Under the pieces are notes generated by a model, which worked only from the letters and a program-made list of their open reading frames with translations, ran no database searches and was not told the origin of the DNA. A stretch of DNA of 38,838 bases from Pseudoalteromonas sp. S2755 (lineage in GTDB: Bacteria > Pseudomonadota > Gammaproteobacteria > Enterobacterales > Alteromonadaceae): contig NZ_PNDS01000044.1 in assembly GCF_005886535.1 (NCBI RefSeq), positions 1-38,838 on the forward strand, read 5' to 3'. A program made the translations under genes and the position numbers. The number at the start of each line of letters is the position of its first letter. The first letter of the stretch is position 1. Positions 32,494 to 38,838 of this stretch are shown here, one piece after another.

Positions 32494-34905
32494 TTAGAAC
32501 CTATAGTTAAAGCTCAACTTAGCGTTACGCTCATTACCCGGCATACCACCTAGGAACAATGCTTTACTGTAATAACGCTCATCAGTTAAATTTTCTAGGT
32601 TTAGCTGAATGTCGAACTGCTCGGCATCGAACTTAATTGCTGCGTCCCAGCGGGTATAACCATCAATCGTCGCTGTTGGAAGACCGAAAGACACAGAGTT
32701 AATTGTTCTTTCACTCTCATAGTTAATGCCAAGACTATACTCTAATGCACCACCAAACCATTCCATAGGTTGAGTATACTTCACCCACGTGCTGGCAAAC
32801 TTTTTTGGTACCCCTTTCATTTGGCCTGAGCGCTCATTTGAACGGATCTCAACAGCATCTTGATAGGTTGCATTCATGTTCACACTGATTTGGTCGTTCA
32901 ATGCTAAATTTAAATCTAGCTCTACACCTTTTGACTCATCTTCATCATCAAAGAAATAGTGTGGAACACTCACATTGTAGTCTTCTCCAGGCTGATCATT
33001 GTACTCAGGGTTTTTATACATGAGATTTGTACGTTTTGTTTCAAACCACACTAATGACCCTAATAAGTCTTCGTCAAAGGCAGTAAAACGCACACCAATA
33101 TCTAACGTTTCAGATTCCGAGTCAGGTCGATTTTTACGGTTTGCATTAGCTTCATTTTCTAGGCTACCCAGTACACTGTATGCTGTACGACCTTTTGCTA
33201 TGTTTACAAAAGCAGACAGCTGAGGAGTCACTTGGTAATTCAAACCAAGATTATACGTCATACCCGCATCATCTGTATCAAGCTCTTCACTTTCTTCAGG
33301 TGAGCGTTCTGTTCCTAAATGCTGATATTTTTGTTCCAAACTAGTATATGCAAGACCAGCACGAGCAGTTAATGCGTCAGTGATATACACCACCTCTTGT
33401 GCACTAATACCATACGCCGTAAGCGTTTTATCGTAGTTACTACGTAGAGAGGGATTATAATCCTCGAAATCACCCGTTGGCCAATTTGGGTTGCGAATAT
33501 CTAAAATGTAAGGCACTGAACCATTGCCATCGGCATCATAGGCAGACCAACTCTTTAAGCGCATATCACGATTTTCATAGTTAACACTGACTAAGTGCTC
33601 TCCGCTCAAAGAGCCCATATCCCAAGTTAGCTGCAAATCAGCAAAGTACTGCCAGGTTTTTTCGCTGGCAACTTGGCGGCGATATTCTTGCCGACGAGCC
33701 GCATAAGGATACAACACATCATCAATCACAAGCGGGGCTCTTGGGTTTGCATTGATCACACCATTGCGCTCCCAATAAACATAATTGTACGCACCCGTTT
33801 GGCGTACAAAATCTGAATCGTAACTACGCCATAATATCTGCTGTGTTAGCTTTGAGTTGCGATTTAGATACCAATCGTGACGAAGCTTTATCCGTAACTC
33901 TTCACCCTCATTAGGGCGAGATAGAGGAGAAATAAGATTTCCATCGCCAAGATTGAAAGGCTTTAGGCCATCGCCGATACGGATTGACTCAGCAAGTTGC
34001 GCGCGCTGTTCATCATTCAATTGAACACCTAACCATTTACCTTTCTCGGCATCATATTGTTGGTCATTTGGCAAGCGATCAGCCGTAACAAGTCCAGGTT
34101 GCCCCGTAATACTATCCCAGTTAATAATCCGCACCGGATCGCCAATTGAATCAACCTGTTGTGAGTCATCGATATAAGCTGTTGAAAATAGTATAGAATG
34201 TTCACTGCTTTGTTCAAAGCGCAAACTTGCATAGATTTCGTCTCTATTTGATTCTAGATCTCGATAGCCGTCGCTGCGCTCATGGTTTGCAACAACACGG
34301 TAGGCAAGCTTATCAGTAATTGCATCTGTAAAATCAACGCCCAAGCCATAAGTATTCCATGCGCCCACTTTACCGTTAATTGCAAGCGCTTGTTCAAATT
34401 GAGGCTTTTTCTCAACTAGGTTAACTACCCCACCCGCTGCACCAATGCCATAAAGGCCTGTAGCAGGACCTTTTAACACTTCAATACTCTCGATGTTGGT
34501 TAAGGAGCGTGTTGGGTTAAAGCTGTTCCCTAAATCAGCACCACCATACATACCATCGTAAGTATAGTTCACACCTAAACCACGGACCATGAGTGAATCA
34601 CCAATGCCGTAGTTATTACCAGCCTGAGACAAACCACTTACGTTGCGTAATGCTTCTTGCAAAGTCGCTGCGCTTTGCGAATCTAGTAGCTCTTTGTCAA
34701 CAACAACAACCGCCGCAGGCGTTTGCATAAGATCCATATTAGACTTGGTTGCAGTACCAGATTGCAGAATAATGTTATTATGTTTGCCATAAACACTGAT
34801 TTTTTCTATGTCTTCAGAAGCGAAAGCGGTTGCGCTAGCACCTAGTAAAGCTAACTTAACCGCAATACAAGAAGCGGAAAGAACAGAAGAGCGAGAGTAT
34901 TGCAT
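32494..34905 (-). CDS. TonB-dependent outer-membrane receptor, siderophore type
   Basis: 803 residues from the ATG at 34905, with GGAG 6-7 bases upstream; an earlier in-frame start 15 codons back is rejected. A signal peptide (cleavage after ATAFA) is followed by a TonB-box-like segment (EKISVYG), the plug (about 45-160: TPAAVVVVDKELLDSQ, RGLGVNYTYDGMYGG, GPATGLYGIGAAGGVVN) and a 22-strand barrel ending in NYRF, the usual C-terminal Phe. It imports a ferric chelate across the outer membrane using TonB energy. The plug motif with a Gly-Ala-Ala-Gly stretch is typical of siderophore receptors. No biosynthesis or periplasmic-binding gene is adjacent, so a foreign siderophore is possible. A Fur-box candidate lies 104 bases upstream. 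Confidence 0.9.
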   Translation of the reverse strand: MQYSRSSVLSASCIAVKLALLGASATAFASEDIEKISVYGKHNNIILQSGTATKSNMDLMQTPAAVVVVDKELLDSQSAATLQEALRNVSGLSQAGNNYGIGDSLMVRGLGVNYTYDGMYGGADLGNSFNPTRSLTNIESIEVLKGPATGLYGIGAAGGVVNLVEKKPQFEQALAINGKVGAWNTYGLGVDFTDAITDKLAYRVVANHERSDGYRDLESNRDEIYASLRFEQSSEHSILFSTAYIDDSQQVDSIGDPVRIINWDSITGQPGLVTADRLPNDQQYDAEKGKWLGVQLNDEQRAQLAESIRIGDGLKPFNLGDGNLISPLSRPNEGEELRIKLRHDWYLNRNSKLTQQILWRSYDSDFVRQTGAYNYVYWERNGVINANPRAPLVIDDVLYPYAARRQEYRRQVASEKTWQYFADLQLTWDMGSLSGEHLVSVNYENRDMRLKSWSAYDADGNGSVPYILDIRNPNWPTGDFEDYNPSLRSNYDKTLTAYGISAQEVVYITDALTARAGLAYTSLEQKYQHLGTERSPEESEELDTDDAGMTYNLGLNYQVTPQLSAFVNIAKGRTAYSVLGSLENEANANRKNRPDSESETLDIGVRFTAFDEDLLGSLVWFETKRTNLMYKNPEYNDQPGEDYNVSVPHYFFDDEDESKGVELDLNLALNDQISVNMNATYQDAVEIRSNERSGQMKGVPKKFASTWVKYTQPMEWFGGALEYSLGINYESERTINSVSFGLPTATIDGYTRWDAAIKFDAEQFDIQLNLENLTDERYYSKALFLGGMPGNERNAKLSFNYRF

Positions 34906-34989
34906 TTTTAACTCCAAACTACACAATTGGATAGTGGTGAAATAAGCCAAATACCTATTTCAGAAAATAATTTATCACTGAGGTGGCGA

Positions 34990-35027
34990 AGTTTAGCAAA
35001 ACAATAGTAATGATAACAACTATCATT
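34990..35027 (-). promoter_or_regulatory. TonB-receptor promoter with near-perfect Fur box
   Basis: The palindrome AATGATAACAACTATCATT (35009-35027) has 7-bp perfect arms. The core 35011-35025 (TGATAACAACTATCA) matches Fur consensus at 10 of 12 positions. A plausible minus-strand promoter, TTGTTA (35014-35019), 18 bases, TAAACT (34990-34995), runs through it. A further half-site AATGATAAT is at 35068-35076. Confidence 0.75.
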
Positions 35028-35172
35028 TACATTTTAAATTTGTAATGTTTTTTGCAATACACGTAAAAATGATAATAGAGTGTAACGGATGGGTATTTTC
35101 ATTTAGCAAGAATAATCTAACTTCGTTATCTCCTTGCTTCGCGGCTTACACAATTTTGTAAACCGCATTAGA

Positions 35173-36078
35173 TTAAAACAATTCGAGCAGCGTTGGATAT
35201 AACTCGTAACAGGTAAAGCTCACTTCAAGCCCGATTAAGACTAAAAGAAAACTGACCAGATGCCCTACTTTTACTTTTGAACAAACATAAGCGCCTAACG
35301 GAGCACCAACGACTACAATCGGTATTGCCGCTAACAAATAGCCATTTATTTCACTGGTGATCGTATTGAGGTGCCACGCATTGATGCTACTTCCAATTAA
35401 TGAGGTAAATGTCATCACCACAACAGAGGTCGCAGTCGCCTTTTTCACATCGGCATTATAAGCAATCACTAATAAAGCAAAGAGTGCAATATCTGCACCC
35501 GACCCTACTAATCCACTCGCTATACCTCCGATTAATGCTACAACCATAAAGCGTAGCATTTTAGGTTGGATAAACTCACTGCTAGGTTGATGATGTGCCT
35601 TACGCCACCATCTCAAAATCAGCGTTAGCGCAAAGCAGAGCAACAAAAAACTGAAAATAGACTTAACTAAGAGCCTTGGTGCTAGAGGTGCGATATACAA
35701 TAGGCTGAGCGTTACACCAAGTGCAGCCATTGGTAACGCCATTAAAATAACGTTTTTATATACTGGAATACGGCGACAGAAAATAGTAATGGTCGCCGCT
35801 GTCATACCAAAGCTTTGTATCGCGAGAGAAAATACCTTAGCAGTAGCGGGGTCTATGTCTAATAATTTAGTCATCACAGGAAACGCAACGGCGCCACCAC
35901 CTAATGCCGTTCCACCTGCTACAAACGAACCCAGCGCCATGGTAAGCGCAATATGGGATTCACTGATAATTTGGCCAAGCGCCTGATAAAAGCCTTGTAC
36001 CCAGATCAACGTAGCGTACACACCCAATGTAAAAAATAACGGCCACATTGTCGGTTTTGTTATTCGTTGCAACATCAT
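35173..36078 (-). CDS. TauE/SafE (TSUP) family exporter
   Basis: 301 residues, with about eight membrane spans arranged as two repeats. Each repeat has the family's Gly-rich element (FVAGGTALGGGAVAFPVM and IGGIASGLVGSGADIALF), and ATATSVVVM follows in the second half. Members export sulfite, sulfoacetate or related sulfur anions, or take up some organic acids. The start is ATG at 36078, with another ATG directly after it. It is divergent from the cysteine desulfurase-dioxygenase-rhodanese fusion, with 252 bases between the starts. TauE-type exporters also accompany persulfide dioxygenases in the staphylococcal cst operon, so sulfite is the likely substrate here. That is inference from context. 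Confidence 0.85.
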   Translation of the reverse strand: MMLQRITKPTMWPLFFTLGVYATLIWVQGFYQALGQIISESHIALTMALGSFVAGGTALGGGAVAFPVMTKLLDIDPATAKVFSLAIQSFGMTAATITIFCRRIPVYKNVILMALPMAALGVTLSLLYIAPLAPRLLVKSIFSFLLLCFALTLILRWWRKAHHQPSSEFIQPKMLRFMVVALIGGIASGLVGSGADIALFALLVIAYNADVKKATATSVVVMTFTSLIGSSINAWHLNTITSEINGYLLAAIPIVVVGAPLGAYVCSKVKVGHLVSFLLVLIGLEVSFTCYELYPTLLELF

Positions 36079-36235
36079 TCATCCATTACTCTAAGAGCCT
36101 TTCCTTACCATTACGGTTACCGTGCTCACCTTGCCTTTGAGCGAACGCAATTAAACATGATGAATACATTTTTTTCAAATTAATTTTACATTAAACATCA
36201 CTCTATCTAGTCTGCAAGAAACACATCCTCAATAG

Positions 36236-36264
36236 TTGAAACGCACGCCTATCTCCCTTATTAT
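36236..36264 (+). promoter_or_regulatory. Promoter of the sulfur fusion gene
   Basis: TTGAAA (36236-36241), 17-base spacer, TATTAT (36259-36264), close to sigma70 consensus. Transcription would start near 36271, 60 bases before the ATG at 36331, which has AAAGG upstream. No operator palindrome is evident by eye. Confidence 0.65.
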
Positions 36265-36330
36265 AACTATAAATAATTACTTATTACTTTTTGTTATATC
36301 GGTAATTTGCTTATACCTAAAGGCTCAGTC

Positions 36331-38598
36331 ATGACAGTAGAAACGGTGTTACCTCAAATATATTTAGATGCTAATGCAACAACCCCTGTATTAGAGCAAG
36401 CAGCAGACGCTGCATTGGTTACCATGAAAACCATGTTTGGCAACCCCAGCAGCAGCCATATTACTGGACTTCAAGCGAAGCAACTGATGGAGCACACTCG
36501 CCAACAAGCACGTGCTGTTTTAGGTTCCGGTCATGGTAGAGTGATCTTTACCAGTGGTGCAACCGAAGGCATCCAGACCGGCATACTATCAGCCCTTTGT
36601 GAAGCAAAAAAGAAGATACAGCCAAACAAAAAATATACGCTACTTTACGGGGCTACTGAACACAAAGCGGTGCCTGAATCACTCAAACATTGGAATCAAA
36701 TTTTAGAAATTAATGCCGATGTCAAAGCCATCCCGGTTGATGGTGCAGGTAATCTGGATTTAGCGTTTATCGCCAATGAAGTGCCTAATGCGCTAATGAT
36801 TTGCACTATGGCTGTTAATAATGAAACCGGTGTATATCAAGACTTGAACAAACTAGAAGAAGTAATAAGAAAGCATAATCCAGATATTTTTTGGATGGTT
36901 GACTGTGTGCAGGCGCTGGGCAAACGTAGCTTAAACCTGGCGAGAACAACAATTGACTACGCACCTTTTAGCGGCCATAAGCTCTATGCACCAAAAGGCA
37001 TCGGTTTTGTTTATATTCGAGAAACTGCGCCGTTTACGCCATTTATTGCAGGCGGCGGTCAAGAGAGCGGTTTACGCTCAGGAACAGAAAACTTGCCAGG
37101 CCTTGCCGCACTGAATGTGATTTTTGACGAACTGCTAAAAGAAAATGACAGCCAATTTGCAAGCGTAGATAAACTACACGATTTTCGAAATCAGCTGGCG
37201 CAAACGCTCAAAGATGCGTTCCCAACAATTGTCTTTAATAATCAATTTCATAATAGCGTTCCAACTACACTAAACTTTGCAATTCCTGGATTTAGCTCAA
37301 AAGAAATCATGGATTTGTTCGACGCAGCAAACATCCGCGTAAGCTCGGGCTCTGCGTGCAGTTCAAAGGTAACGCGCAGTTTTGTACTAGATGCCATGGG
37401 GCTCCCTGCATGGCAAAGCGAATCAGCTATTCGACTGTCTTTTGGCCCTGCTACAACCCAAACTGAAATAGACGCGGCATGTGAGCGCATTCTCCATTGT
37501 GCTCAGGCTCTCGGTCATAGCTGTCTCATGCAAGCGGCGAATGGCGTTAACAATAAAGAAGCACTTGACGGTCTAGTACAATTTAAAGTGGGTGGTGCAT
37601 GCTGTTGGTTGTTTGCTGATAAACAGTCAAAAACGGCGATTATTATCGATCCACTTCCTGAGCTGGTAGAACGTCTTAATACGATATTGGAATGCCAACA
37701 GCTAACACTGCTCGCCGCACTTGATACTCATGGGCACGCCGATCACGAATCGAGTCGAACCGCACTGAATTTACCAAAACAAGCATGCGACCATTTAGGC
37801 TGGCCTACTCAAGCTACACACATTGAATTTAAAGGCCAGTCATTTGAAGCGCTGGCTATTGGTCACTACCATCTTGCAAAACTAGCCACCCCGGGGCATA
37901 CAGAAGATAGCGTCACCTTTATGCTATTAGAGCAACAGCAAGGTGAGTACACCATCAGATACGTTTTTTGTGGTGATCTAATCCTGATGGGGGCGCTAGG
38001 TAGAACTAACTTCTCCACCAGCTCATCAGAAGCGATGCTGCGCAGTATTCAGTTACTTGCCCAACTTATCGAAACCGATACTTTGTTATGTCCAAGCCAC
38101 GACTACAACAATGAGTTTGCAACCACCCTAGCAGCAGAGTGTAATCGTAATTTGCTATTAAATAGTGTACTTCAACATGACATTACTGTTGATATATTTG
38201 TCGAGAAAAAGGCACAAATAGACAAAAACATTGTTGATGAGGCTGGCAGCGAGATCATGTGTGGCGCAACGGTTTGCAATAAAAACCAATTTGAACTGCA
38301 CGAGTACACCACACAAGAGCTTAATGCTCACATCGCTAACAACGAAGGTGTACTGTTAATTGATATACGTGAACCGCATGAATATGCCCTCAACCACGAC
38401 AGAGCATTTGATCAAAATGTGCCCCTCACCCGCCTTACAGACTTTATTTGCAAGCATAGCCAAGACAAGTCGAAAGAGTTGGTGCTGGTATGTCGTAGCG
38501 GCAGTCGTTCACAAGTAGCCGCACAAGCGCTGGCAAGACTTGGCTTTAATAATATCGGACATTTAAAAGGAGGATATGCACTCATCCCTTCAGCATAA
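36331..38598 (+). CDS. Cysteine desulfurase - persulfide dioxygenase - rhodanese triple fusion
   Basis: 755 residues from the ATG at 36331 (a TTG eight codons upstream lacks a ribosome site). Residues 1-395 are a class V, IscS/NifS-type cysteine desulfurase: H111 (ATEHKAV) stacking on PLP, D191 and Q194, the Schiff-base K217 (SGHKLYAPKG) and the persulfide-forming C343 (SSGSACSS). Residues about 412-615 are an ETHE1-like metallo-beta-lactamase: H467, H469, D471 and H472 in DTHGHADHESS, H523 (TPGHTEDS), D549 (FCGDLILMGALGRTNF) and H590 (CPSHDY). Residues about 655-755 are a rhodanese with the active loop CRSGSRS (C721). A linker has C644 and C649. The chain could take sulfur from cysteine as persulfide, oxidise it to sulfite and form thiosulfate. 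No signal peptide, so it is cytoplasmic. The frame is continuous, so the fusion is real in this sequence. Confidence 0.92.
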   Translation: MTVETVLPQIYLDANATTPVLEQAADAALVTMKTMFGNPSSSHITGLQAKQLMEHTRQQARAVLGSGHGRVIFTSGATEGIQTGILSALCEAKKKIQPNKKYTLLYGATEHKAVPESLKHWNQILEINADVKAIPVDGAGNLDLAFIANEVPNALMICTMAVNNETGVYQDLNKLEEVIRKHNPDIFWMVDCVQALGKRSLNLARTTIDYAPFSGHKLYAPKGIGFVYIRETAPFTPFIAGGGQESGLRSGTENLPGLAALNVIFDELLKENDSQFASVDKLHDFRNQLAQTLKDAFPTIVFNNQFHNSVPTTLNFAIPGFSSKEIMDLFDAANIRVSSGSACSSKVTRSFVLDAMGLPAWQSESAIRLSFGPATTQTEIDAACERILHCAQALGHSCLMQAANGVNNKEALDGLVQFKVGGACCWLFADKQSKTAIIIDPLPELVERLNTILECQQLTLLAALDTHGHADHESSRTALNLPKQACDHLGWPTQATHIEFKGQSFEALAIGHYHLAKLATPGHTEDSVTFMLLEQQQGEYTIRYVFCGDLILMGALGRTNFSTSSSEAMLRSIQLLAQLIETDTLLCPSHDYNNEFATTLAAECNRNLLLNSVLQHDITVDIFVEKKAQIDKNIVDEAGSEIMCGATVCNKNQFELHEYTTQELNAHIANNEGVLLIDIREPHEYALNHDRAFDQNVPLTRLTDFICKHSQDKSKELVLVCRSGSRSQVAAQALARLGFNNIGHLKGGYALIPSA

Positions 38599-38617
38599 CC
38601 TGCCCTATTTCCTTTCT

Positions 38618-38651
38618 AAAGCCTCTACAGCGCTTGCTATGGGGCTTTTTT
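38618..38651 (+). terminator. Probable terminator after the sulfur fusion gene
   Basis: AAAGCC (38618-38623) pairs with GGCTTT (38643-38648), and the T run continues to 38651. The loop is long (19 bases), so the structure is moderate. It lies 20 bases after the stop codon. Confidence 0.55.
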
Positions 38652-38693
38652 GATCTCGCTTTTCATCACTACCGTATGAATACTAAAAATGAC

Positions 38694-38775
38694 GAATACC
38701 AATTAGCTTAATCAAGAGATCTATTTTGAGGCGAGAAAATCTTGTCGATAACCAAGCGAAAATTTTGCTATTTAA
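38694..38775. repeat. Dispersed repeat copy at right window edge
   Basis: It contains AATACCAATT (38695-38704), as at 12561-12570. Its segment 38756-38774 (gcgaaaattttgctattta) matches the reverse complement of 19-37 at 18 of 19 positions. The two known parts in one stretch suggest that both belong to one larger repeat unit. No gene is seen from 38652 to the end. Confidence 0.5.
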
Positions 38776-38838
38776 CCTGAGGTTTGGATAAGGAATGTTC
38801 CAACTCATTGTTGCTAAAGCACAACTTAGCTTTTTCCT

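Overview
The window looks like a chromosomal segment of a marine gammaproteobacterium, most likely Pseudoalteromonas or a close relative. The grounds are the low-GC base composition, the proteins (Mn-type SOD, split bacterioferritins, many c-di-GMP and phosphorelay sensors, TonB receptor) and short dispersed AATACCAATTG-type palindromic repeats. The genus is inference. There are no rRNA, tRNA, CRISPR or phage genes.

Layout. 1-893: a decayed IS982-family element with one surviving inverted-repeat end, joined to dispersed repeat DNA. 951-4454: a soluble receiver-kinase hybrid, thymidine kinase, a periplasmic solute-binding protein and an O6-alkylguanine transferase. The transferase overlaps by 4 bp an Ada-AraC-AlkA fusion (4451-5809), giving a compact alkylation-response pair. 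5953-7097: a small helical protein and Mn-type SOD in one operon, behind a sigma70-like promoter whose -35 overlaps a candidate Fur box. 7205-13107: a divalent-metal efflux locus (CzcI-like small protein, CzcB-like adaptor, CzcA-like RND pump, CDF exporter) with no outer-membrane channel gene. 13380-14553: two bacterioferritin subunits with complementary lesions (one keeps the ferroxidase site, one the haem ligand), convergent with bacterioferritin-associated ferredoxin.

15035-31394 is almost all signal transduction: a periplasmic propeller sensor fused to PAS-GGDEF-EAL; a Cache-type hybrid kinase; an unusual CDF transporter; a lone GAF protein; and, divergent from it, a three-gene set of giant NIT-domain hybrid kinase with Hpt, REC-EAL phosphodiesterase, and a pseudo-receiver/coiled-coil/receiver adaptor. 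An AraC/GyrI-like regulator then converges on a TonB-dependent receptor with a clear Fur-box candidate, separated by a bidirectional terminator.

35173-38598 carries the most striking object: a 755-residue protein joining an IscS/NifS-type cysteine desulfurase, an ETHE1-type persulfide dioxygenase and a rhodanese in one chain. It is divergent from a TauE/SafE exporter. Together they could form a cysteine-to-sulfite/thiosulfate oxidation and export module. Several iron-related genes (SOD operon, bfd, TonB receptor, possibly bfr) share Fur-like sites, so iron supply probably coordinates much of the left and right parts of the window.
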